Source: an uncultured Fibrobacter sp. (GTDB lineage Bacteria > Fibrobacterota > Fibrobacteria > Fibrobacterales > Fibrobacteraceae). From it: DNA of 5,093 nt. The notes beneath the pieces are model-generated. The model did not search any database and had not been told where the DNA came from. It saw only the letters and a program-made list of their open reading frames with translations. Each line of letters opens with the position of its first letter. Within the stretch, counting starts at the first letter, position 1. The stretch lies in assembly GCF_937877005.1 (NCBI RefSeq), contig NZ_CALEFV010000218.1, forward strand, positions 1 to 5,093. The letters are read 5' to 3'. Positions 1-4,917 of the stretch are shown piece after piece. Made by a program: the position numbers and the translations under genes.

Positions 1-107
1 CGGATAGAGAGTGCCTCATCGAAGTCCTTGGCGTCGGCAGGATCGATAGTAAAGGTAGTCACATCACGGAAATCACGACGCTCGGCAATCTCCTTATCAT
101 CAATCTT
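1..107 (-). other. RNase R/RNB-domain catalytic motif fragment
   Basis: Minus-strand residues 120-154 of the frame starting at 464 contain ERRDFRDVTTFTIDPADAKD followed by FDEALSI. This matches the start of the RNB exoribonuclease domain of RNase R, where spaced aspartates coordinate the catalytic magnesium (E. coli RNase R D272, D278, D280 and D281). Here the corresponding residues are D141, D147, D149 and E150, so the last one is Glu rather than the usual Asp. The wording is closest to Bacteroidetes (Prevotella-like) RNase R as I remember it. The domain is cut by the window edge, and the N-terminal cold-shock domains expected in RNase R are absent. It is therefore a fragment joined to unrelated sequence, not a normal rnr gene. 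Confidence 0.7.
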
Positions 108-464
108 TGCCGAAATGGCATTTGCCGCCTGCTCACTTGCTACATTTCCTGCATTTGCGCCACCCATACCGTCGCAAACAATTGCAAAGCCGGACTTGTC
201 CTTCAATTCCCTGGATTCACAGCGGTACTGGATCGCTTCCTGGTCACTCATGGCAATCCATTCGCCTTCGGAACAGACGTACATCGTGGCTTTGGGCTTC
301 ACGAAGTTCATGGTTCCTTCGGTTTTGTCGTTACAGTCTTCTGGATCTAGGGAACTGACGATACTGAGATTGTCGTTAGTGATAGTTTCATCGCTGCTAC
401 AAGATATAGCGCTGATTGCAAATGCGGCGCACAGTGCAGCCGTTGAAAGGCGTTTGAAATTCAC
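1..464 (-). CDS. Lipoprotein N-terminus continuing in frame into PP2C-like and RNase R-like segments (partial, probable chimera)
   Basis: The frame opens with GTG at 464, preceded by AAAGGAG at a 6-base gap, and stays open for 154 codons to the window edge. Residues 1-21 are a lipoprotein signal (basic MNFKR, hydrophobic stretch, lipobox-like AISC), with Cys22 as the expected lipidation site, so the product would sit in the cell envelope. Residues 23-97 are polar with Cys44, Cys64, Cys82 and Cys97 and segments such as EGEWIAMSD, resembling small Cys-paired lipoproteins that I associate with Fibrobacter. Residues about 94-119 then read as the PP2C phosphatase metal-binding motif (CDGMGGANAGNVAS). 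Residues about 120-154 read as the RNase R catalytic motif (TIDPADAKDFDEAL). Both belong to cytoplasmic enzymes, which does not fit a secreted lipoprotein. The lipoprotein start is well supported. The composite is probably an assembly chimera, so the true C-terminus of this gene is unknown. No function can be assigned to the lipoprotein part. Confidence 0.6.
   Translation of the reverse strand, partial: MNFKRLSTAALCAAFAISAISCSSDETITNDNLSIVSSLDPEDCNDKTEGTMNFVKPKATMYVCSEGEWIAMSDQEAIQYRCESRELKDKSGFAIVCDGMGGANAGNVASEQAANAISAKIDDKEIAERRDFRDVTTFTIDPADAKDFDEALSI
108..191 (-). other. PP2C-type protein phosphatase motif fragment
   Basis: Read on the minus strand in the frame starting at 464, residues 92-119 contain DGMGG followed by NAGNVASEQA. 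This is the classic motif of bacterial PP2C (PPM) Ser/Thr phosphatases, where the Asp of DGMGG binds metal. The wording is most like Firmicutes PP2C enzymes, from memory and without a search. Only about 25 residues of a roughly 240-residue domain are present, so it cannot be an active phosphatase. The preceding GFAIVCDG could belong equally to the lipoprotein or to the PP2C, which makes it a plausible short shared stretch where two sequences were joined. Confidence 0.65.
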
Positions 465-470
465 CTTATT

Positions 471-477
471 CTCCTTT
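471..477 (-). promoter_or_regulatory. Ribosome binding site deciding the GTG start of the lipoprotein frame
   Basis: On the minus strand AAAGGAG lies six bases upstream of the GTG at 464-462. The next in-frame ATG lies more than 50 codons downstream, well after the signal peptide, so this Shine-Dalgarno site fixes the start at the GTG and preserves the lipoprotein signal. Confidence 0.7.
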
Positions 478-498
478 GTTCTGTTTTTTTTGGGCGCT

Positions 499-504
499 AA
501 GATA
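499..504 (-). promoter_or_regulatory. Possible -10 element (TATCTT) for the lipoprotein gene
   Basis: The minus strand reads TATCTT here, the same hexamer as the -10 candidate of the divergent transporter promoter. It would start transcription near 492, giving a leader of roughly 28 bases. No good TTGACA-like -35 box sits at 16-19 bases, so the assignment rests on position and on the repeated hexamer only. Confidence 0.25.
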
Positions 505-542
505 GAATATTTTGTTTTACATTTGTTGTTGCTTTTTGATTT

Positions 543-571
543 TTGAGAAAAAAGAGACAGTCTGTTATCTT
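543..571 (+). promoter_or_regulatory. Candidate sigma-70-type promoter for the EamA transporter
   Basis: TTGAGA (543-548, five of six bases of TTGACA) is followed after exactly 17 bases by TATCTT (566-571, four of six of TATAAT). Transcription would start near 578-579. This lies at or past the first possible ATG (577), which argues that translation begins at a later ATG (607, 619 or 622). The surrounding region is AT-rich, so chance matches are possible. Confidence 0.45.
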
Positions 572-618
572 AAAAAATGCTATTTTTTATTTTGTCGGTA
601 TTGAATATGGTTGGTCGT

Positions 619-1488
619 ATGATGACCTCTCTCAAAGGTTTTATTTTTGCAGCCCTTTCGGCTATTTGCTATGGCACGAATCCGCTGGGTGCGCTCCACT
701 TGTATGCACAGAACTATTCGCCCGAGACGGTGCTTTTTTACCGATTCTTTACGGCGGCATTGTTACTGATGGTCGTCATGCTATCCAAGGGCTCGCACTT
801 TAAAATTTCGTTTCGCGAGTTCCGTGCGCTTGTGGCGTTCGGCTTCTTGTTTGCCGCAAGTTCGCTCACGTATTATGCCTCGTTCAAGTACATGGACGCA
901 GGCCTTGCCTCGACGCTCCTGTTCCTTTATCCGCTCGAAGTCTCGTTGCTTATGGCGGTTTTCTTCAAGGAAAAAATCAAGATTTGGACGGTTGTATCTA
1001 TTGCGGTTTCTATGGCGGGCATAGCCCTCTTGTACCGCGGGGGAGATGGCGCAACGCTCAGCACGGTGGGGTGCCTGCTCGTGTTCCTGTCGTCCATCAG
1101 TTACGCCATTTACATGGTGATGGCAAATCGCATCAACTTGCAGATGGGGTCGGTCAAGATGACTTTTTACGCCATTTGCTTCTGCATGTTCTTTTTGTTG
1201 CTTTATTCGGTGACGCTCGGTTCGGGCCTCCCGCCGGTGTTTACGCAGGCGAGTTCCTGGGGCTGGGGCTTTATGCTCGGCCTTGTGCCGACGGTGCTTT
1301 CGCTCATTTTCATGGTGAAGGCGGTACGCATCGTGGGTTCTACGCCGACGGCGATATTGGGCGCTCTGGAGCCTGTGACCGCCGTGACGATTGGCGTGAC
1401 TGTGTTTGCCGAAACGCTGACGACGCGCATTATGGCGGGTATCGCTCTGATTCTTTGCTCCACTATTTTGATTGCCGTAAAGAAATAA
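619..1488 (+). CDS. EamA/DMT-superfamily membrane transporter
   Basis: The product is a predicted inner-membrane permease of the drug/metabolite transporter superfamily, of about 289 residues, the usual size for a ten-helix protein made of two EamA repeats. The N-terminal repeat starts at about residue 6 (KGFIFAALSAICYG) and ends with the typical YPLEVSLLMAVFFKEKIKIW helix pair (residues 104-123) and a following Gly-containing helix. The second repeat starts at about residue 145 and ends with ALEPVTAVTIGVTVFAETLT (249-268) and a final hydrophobic helix before a basic VKK end. The ALEPV...E pattern near the C-terminus is a hallmark of this family. Members export or import amino acids, nucleotides or other small metabolites, and nothing here identifies the substrate. 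The frame also has ATGs at 577, 607 and 622. I chose 619 because the family normally begins just before KGF and because the promoter candidate places the transcript start near 578. No clear ribosome site supports any of them. It is transcribed alone, divergent from the lipoprotein gene. Confidence 0.88.
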   Translation: MMTSLKGFIFAALSAICYGTNPLGALHLYAQNYSPETVLFYRFFTAALLLMVVMLSKGSHFKISFREFRALVAFGFLFAASSLTYYASFKYMDAGLASTLLFLYPLEVSLLMAVFFKEKIKIWTVVSIAVSMAGIALLYRGGDGATLSTVGCLLVFLSSISYAIYMVMANRINLQMGSVKMTFYAICFCMFFLLLYSVTLGSGLPPVFTQASSWGWGFMLGLVPTVLSLIFMVKAVRIVGSTPTAILGALEPVTAVTIGVTVFAETLTTRIMAGIALILCSTILIAVKK

Positions 1489-1509
1489 ACCGTTAATGAC
1501 CGTCTACTT

Positions 1510-1532
1510 GTACTTTCGCTTCGCTCAAGTAC
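1510..1532 (+). repeat. Imperfect palindrome after the transporter, possible terminator or REP-like element
   Basis: GTACTT (1510-1515) pairs with AAGTAC (1527-1532) around an 11-base loop that itself contains the tandem pentamer TCGCT-TCGCT. The outer TT/AA pairs extend the stem if one C is bulged. There is no T-run after it, so a classical intrinsic terminator is unlikely. It starts 22 bases after the transporter stop codon. Confidence 0.4.
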
Positions 1533-1538
1533 CAAATG

Positions 1539-1568
1539 CTCGGCTCGGCCATGTTCAAGTAAACTTGA
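1539..1568 (+). repeat. Tandem pentamer and short palindrome in the intergenic spacer
   Basis: CTCGG is repeated directly (1539-1543, 1544-1548) and is followed by TCAAGT-AA-ACTTGA (1555-1568), a perfect 6-bp inverted repeat around two bases. Together with the palindrome just upstream this forms a dense block of short symmetries between two genes. The style resembles repetitive extragenic elements, but only one copy is visible in this window. Confidence 0.35.
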
Positions 1569-1606
1569 CCGCGGCTCTCACCTTACGCATTTGTCCTACT
1601 ATTTAC

Positions 1607-1612
1607 TATATT
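1607..1612 (+). promoter_or_regulatory. Possible -10 box (TATATT) for the zinc-ribbon gene, suggesting a leaderless start
   Basis: TATATT ends seven bases before the ATG at 1619, so transcription would begin at or next to the start codon. No Shine-Dalgarno sequence precedes this ATG (the bases are ACCAAC), which fits a leaderless message. No convincing -35 box is present. Confidence 0.3.
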
Positions 1613-1618
1613 ACCAAC

Positions 1619-1885
1619 ATGCAGTGCACATGTTCTGTTTGCAACAAGGAATTTAACGACAAGGTGGGGATGTCCCCGATGCAGAGTAATCTTGCTATCC
1701 GTGTTCGGAACAAGGTCGGAAATATTTGCCCGGATTGCCGCGCAGAAACATGCAAGACCAAGCGCGGTCGCTGGCGCATGTTCTTTTATGACCTGAAAAT
1801 CGGTCTGCTTTGCCTTTTGCTGCTGTTGCCCGTATTCCTGCTCTTTGCCGGAATAATTGTCGTACTTGCGCTTTATGTGCTATAA
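1619..1885 (+). CDS. Small zinc-ribbon protein with a C-terminal membrane helix, function unknown
   Basis: I do not recognise this 88-residue protein. Its N-terminal half has cysteines arranged as CTCSVC (Cys3, Cys5, Cys8) and, 29 residues later, CPDC (Cys37, Cys40) plus Cys45. Two Cys-x2-Cys knuckles (Cys5/Cys8 and Cys37/Cys40) would make a four-Cys zinc ribbon. A basic stretch (KTKRGRWR, residues 46-53) leads into a strongly hydrophobic segment (about 61-88) rich in Leu, Ile and Val, long enough for one membrane helix and extending to the C-terminus. The basic stretch suggests the zinc ribbon faces the cytoplasm. The frame is open from an ATG at 1496, but residues from there would be encoded by the palindromic spacer and have no protein-like character, so I start at 1619, just before the first Cys. 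It follows the transporter on the same strand after 130 bases and converges on hppA with only 17 bases between stop codons. Confidence 0.7.
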   Translation: MQCTCSVCNKEFNDKVGMSPMQSNLAIRVRNKVGNICPDCRAETCKTKRGRWRMFFYDLKIGLLCLLLLLPVFLLFAGIIVVLALYVL

Positions 1886-1902
1886 AGCTTGAGTTCGTTT
1901 GG

Positions 1903-4266
1903 CTAGAGTCCGCCGACCGCGACAATGACACCTGCGAAAACGAGACTCACCATTGTCATCAGTTTAATCAAGATGTTCAGCGAGGGGCCTGCGGTATCCT
2001 TAAACGGGTCGCCTACGGTATCGCCGACAACGCCTGCCTTGTGACATTCGGAGCCTTTCCCGCCGAAGTTGCCTTTCTCGATATATTTCTTGGCGTTATC
2101 CCAGGCGCCGCCTGCGTTGTTGAGCATGCAGGCGAGCGAGAATCCGCAAGCGAGCCCACCGGCGAGCAGGCCGAAGACGCCCGCGATTCCCATGAACAAG
2201 CCTACGATAACCGGAACAATGACAGCGAGGAGCGAGGGCAGGAGCATTTCGCGCTGGGCTCCGTGAGTCGAAATTTCAACGCATTTGGCGTAGTCCGGCT
2301 TGCCCGTTCCTTCCATGATGCCGGGAATTTCCTTGAACTGGCGGCGGACTTCCTTGACCATGGAAGAGGCTGCGCGGCCGACCGCCTTGATGGTCATGGC
2401 GCAGAAGACAAAGGCCATCATGCAGCCGATAAAGAGGCCGCCAAGAAGCATGGGGTTCATCAGGTTCAGGTTGAAAGCGTTCATGAAATCGCCGAACGAA
2501 GCGTCTGCAATAGAGAGCGCTGCGAGCGAACCGTCGTTTGCGATGGCCTTGATGCCGCCTTCTAGAATTTGCCAATGCGTGTTGCTGGCCGCTGCTCCAG
2601 AGGTGAGCGCGGTAGAACTGCTGAAGAAGGTGACGTTGCCGAATTCGAATGCGCCGTCGTGGGCGAATTTGCCGAGCCAGAGCTTGATTTCTTCGACATA
2701 GGAGGCAAGTAGTGCCATGGCGGTAAGGGCTGCAGACCCGATGGCGAAACCCTTGCCAGTCGCCGCGGTCGTGTTGCCGAGCATGTCGAGTTCGTCGGTG
2801 CGTTCGCGGACTTTCTTGGGGAGTTCTGCCATTTCGGCGTTACCGCCCGCATTGTCGGCAATGGGCCCGAAGGCGTCTGTCGAAAGCGTGATGCCGAGGG
2901 TCGAAAGCATACCGACGGCCGCGAAACCGACTCCGTAAAGCCCCTGCGAAATGTTTTCGAAACCGCCCGCAAAACCGAAGGAGGCGAGAATGCCGAGAAC
3001 GATAGTGATTACCGGGAGGGCGGTGGAGTACATGCCGACCGAAATGCCTTCGATGATGGTCGTGGCGGGGCCCATCTGCGTGCGCGAAGCGATAGCGCGG
3101 GTGGGCTTGTAGGCGTCGGAGGTATAGAACTCGGTAAACTGTCCTATGATGACGCCAGCGGCAAGGCCCGCGACGACTGAACCGAAAATGCCCCATGAAA
3201 TAAGGCCCAACTTGACAAAGACGAGGAGCGCGAGGAGAATGAGAATCGAAGATCCGAGCGTTCCGACGAGAAGGGAGTGCAAGAGGGATTTGGTGTTGGC
3301 GTCATCTTTGGTGCGCACCATGAAAATGCCGACAATCGAAAGAACGATACCTATGGCTGCGACAAGCATCGGGGCGATGACGTGGTGCATGCTCATGCCG
3401 GGAAGGGCTGCGCCGAGGGCCGCTGTCGCCAAGATGGAACCGCAGTAGGATTCGTAGAGGTCTGCGCCCATGCCCGCAACGTCTCCGACGTTATCGCCGA
3501 CGTTGTCGGCGATGGTGGCGGGGTTACGCGGATCGTCTTCGGGAATTCCCGCTTCGACTTTACCGACCAAGTCGGCACCAACGTCGGCCGCCTTCGTGTA
3601 GATACCTCCGCCAACGCGGGCAAAGAGCGCCTGCAGCGAGGCGCCCATGCCAAAGGTCAGCATGGTGGTTGTCACCTCGGCCATCTTGGCGTGCCCGAAG
3701 GCGGAATTCGTAATCAGGCTGTCCGAAAATTCCATCGAAATCTTGCTTGCAAGGGTGGCGCCCATGCCGAAAATATTGTGGTCGTAGATGAAGTTCAGAA
3801 GGTAGAACCAAATGGAAATGTCTAGCAGGCCGAAACCGACGACAATGAGGCCCATGACCGCGCCGGAACGGAATGCCGTGACGAGCCCCTGGTTCAGGCT
3901 CTTGCTTGCGCCTGCGGCCGTTCTGGAACTTGCCTGCGTTGCCGTTTTCATGCCTAAAAATCCGCAAAGCCCGCTAAAGAAACCGCCGGTGAGGAATGCG
4001 ACCGGAACGAATGGGTTCTGGATTCCGAGGAATGCGAGAATCACGAAAATGAGGAACAGAATGGCGAATACGACCGAGACGGTCCTGTATTGACGCTTGA
4101 GGTAGGCGAGAGCTCCTTCGCGGACGTAGCCTGCAATTTCTTTCATGCGCGGAGTCCCTTCGTCCATTTTCATCATGGACTTAAAAAACAGGAGTGCTGC
4201 TATAAGGGCGAGAATTGACGCTGCCGGAACAGCGTACCAGAATCCGGGAATGCTGTACGTTTCCAT
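1903..4266 (-). CDS. hppA: Membrane-bound ion-translocating pyrophosphatase, likely K+-dependent
   Basis: This 787-residue integral inner-membrane enzyme hydrolyses pyrophosphate and uses the energy to pump H+ and/or Na+ out of the cytoplasm. The substrate site is intact: DVGADLVGKVE (228-238), DDPRNPATIADNVGDNVGD (244-262), DNAGGNAEMAE (471-481), DNAKK (723-727) and GDTVGDPFKDTAGPS (748-762). These Asp, Lys and Asn residues bind Mg-pyrophosphate in all members. About 16 hydrophobic helices are expected. In GNTTAATGKGF (497-507) the positions that carry Lys and Thr in K+-independent enzymes are Ala501 and Gly504, pointing to the K+-dependent class. In helix 6, ADLYESY places Glu272 three residues after Asp269, as in the Na+ pump of Thermotoga maritima (D243/E246) and unlike plant H+ pumps, where the Glu lies one turn later. 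Na+ or dual Na+/H+ pumping is therefore plausible. The protein is longer than many bacterial homologues because of an extended loop at about 524-592. The start ATG has AAAGGAG six bases upstream. It is a single-gene unit, divergent from the nitroreductase. Confidence 0.96.
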   Translation of the reverse strand: METYSIPGFWYAVPAASILALIAALLFFKSMMKMDEGTPRMKEIAGYVREGALAYLKRQYRTVSVVFAILFLIFVILAFLGIQNPFVPVAFLTGGFFSGLCGFLGMKTATQASSRTAAGASKSLNQGLVTAFRSGAVMGLIVVGFGLLDISIWFYLLNFIYDHNIFGMGATLASKISMEFSDSLITNSAFGHAKMAEVTTTMLTFGMGASLQALFARVGGGIYTKAADVGADLVGKVEAGIPEDDPRNPATIADNVGDNVGDVAGMGADLYESYCGSILATAALGAALPGMSMHHVIAPMLVAAIGIVLSIVGIFMVRTKDDANTKSLLHSLLVGTLGSSILILLALLVFVKLGLISWGIFGSVVAGLAAGVIIGQFTEFYTSDAYKPTRAIASRTQMGPATTIIEGISVGMYSTALPVITIVLGILASFGFAGGFENISQGLYGVGFAAVGMLSTLGITLSTDAFGPIADNAGGNAEMAELPKKVRERTDELDMLGNTTAATGKGFAIGSAALTAMALLASYVEEIKLWLGKFAHDGAFEFGNVTFFSSSTALTSGAAASNTHWQILEGGIKAIANDGSLAALSIADASFGDFMNAFNLNLMNPMLLGGLFIGCMMAFVFCAMTIKAVGRAASSMVKEVRRQFKEIPGIMEGTGKPDYAKCVEISTHGAQREMLLPSLLAVIVPVIVGLFMGIAGVFGLLAGGLACGFSLACMLNNAGGAWDNAKKYIEKGNFGGKGSECHKAGVVGDTVGDPFKDTAGPSLNILIKLMTMVSLVFAGVIVAVGGL

Positions 4267-4270
4267 AAAA

Positions 4271-4285
4271 GACTCCTTTGGAGCC
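4271..4285 (-). promoter_or_regulatory. hppA ribosome binding site inside a small hairpin
   Basis: On the minus strand GGCTCC-AAA-GGAGTC can fold into a six-pair stem (one G-U pair) with a three-base loop, and its 3' arm is the GGAG of the AAAGGAG ribosome site placed six bases before the hppA ATG. Immediately upstream, CCGC (4298-4295) and GCGG (4287-4284) can form a second stem that overlaps the first by two bases, so the two are partly exclusive. The ribosome site itself is secure; the regulatory meaning of the fold is inference. Confidence 0.5.
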
Positions 4286-4349
4286 GCTTTTGGGGCGGAT
4301 ATCGTTATTAATCTACACTGAAAATGAGGAAATAGAAAAAAAAATCGGA

Positions 4350-4355
4350 TAAAAT
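4350..4355 (+). promoter_or_regulatory. Possible -10 box (TAAAAT) for the nitroreductase gene
   Basis: TAAAAT matches five of six bases of TATAAT and lies 14 bases before the ATG, so the leader would be only a few bases. A second TAAAAT at 4358-4363 is even closer. No TTGACA-like -35 box is evident in this A-rich stretch, so this is a weak call. Confidence 0.25.
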
Positions 4356-4369
4356 GCTAAAATTAAGGT

Positions 4370-4891
4370 ATGCAATTCGAAGAACTCGCCAAAAATCGCT
4401 ATAGCTGCCGCAAATTCAGCGGTAGAGCCGTTGAAAATGAGAAATTGAACTTGGTCCTTGACGCGGGGCGTATTGCCCCGACGGCAGTCAATGCTCAGCC
4501 TGTACAGGTCAAGGTTCTCAAGTCCGACGATGCAATCGCAAGAATCCGCAATATTACTCGCATGGCCTACAATGCCCCCGTAGTGCTCATGGTCTGCTAT
4601 GATGAACCTGGCTGCTATACTGCCGAGAAGTATGGCGATAGCTTTAACAGCGGCGTGATGGATGCAAGCATTGTCACTACATCGATGATGATGCAGGCGA
4701 CAGACCTTGGCCTTGCGACCCTCTGGGCCCGCGGTTTTAATGCTGCCGAAATCGAAAAGGCGTTCAATTTCCCTGCCAATCTCAAACTTGCCTGCCTCCT
4801 CGATGTGGGTTACGCCGACCCCGAAGAGGGTGGACCTTCGCCGCGTCATCCGGTGCGCAAGTCCATGGCAGAATTTGCTCAGGAAATTTAA
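4370..4891 (+). CDS. Nitroreductase-family FMN oxidoreductase
   Basis: The 173-residue product is a small, soluble, cytoplasmic flavoprotein of the nitroreductase superfamily, which transfers hydride from NAD(P)H via FMN to nitro, quinone or other acceptors. The N-terminus has the FMN-phosphate-binding pattern NRYSCRKF (9-16), followed by APTAVNAQPVQ (36-46), the family's flavin loop. DASIVTTSMMMQATDLGLAT (98-117) is the central dimer-interface helix leading to the WARGF turn. The C-terminus has RHPVRKSMAEF (159-169), whose basic residues typically contact FMN. The length fits the short subgroup common in anaerobes, and the protein appears complete. The natural substrate is not predictable. 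The only ribosome-site candidate, AAGG, sits one base before the ATG, which is too close for normal use; a TAAAAT hexamer at 4350-4355 could serve as a -10 box for a very short leader. It is divergent from hppA across 103 bases, with no gene partner downstream. Confidence 0.9.
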   Translation: MQFEELAKNRYSCRKFSGRAVENEKLNLVLDAGRIAPTAVNAQPVQVKVLKSDDAIARIRNITRMAYNAPVVLMVCYDEPGCYTAEKYGDSFNSGVMDASIVTTSMMMQATDLGLATLWARGFNAAEIEKAFNFPANLKLACLLDVGYADPEEGGPSPRHPVRKSMAEFAQEI

Positions 4892-4917
4892 AGATTCTAT
4901 AAATGAAAAAGGTATGA

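Noticed and set aside
28..546. Plus-strand open frame of 172 codons opposite the lipoprotein frame
   Set aside because: It lies antisense to a frame with a signal peptide, a ribosome site and recognisable motifs. Its own product is Ser/Leu-rich without family features.
1496..1618. N-terminal extension of the zinc-ribbon protein to an ATG at 1496
   Set aside because: The extension is encoded by the palindromic spacer. It has no ribosome site and no protein-like pattern, and the cysteine motif begins only after the ATG at 1619.
1886..1902. Bidirectional terminator between the convergent zinc-ribbon gene and hppA
   Set aside because: The 17-base gap and its flanks show no GC-rich stem followed by a T-run on either strand.
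1810..2565. Plus-strand open frame of 251 codons overlapping the 3' part of hppA
   Set aside because: It is antisense to strongly conserved HppA sequence. The Ala/Glu/His/Asp-rich product is typical of the complement of a GC-rich coding region.
3277..3825. Plus-strand open frame of 182 codons inside hppA
   Set aside because: It is a shadow of the conserved substrate-binding region of HppA on the opposite strand, with no ribosome site and no recognisable motif.
4313..4849. Minus-strand open frame of 178 codons over the nitroreductase
   Set aside because: The opposite strand encodes a complete nitroreductase-family protein with intact motifs, so this is a shadow.
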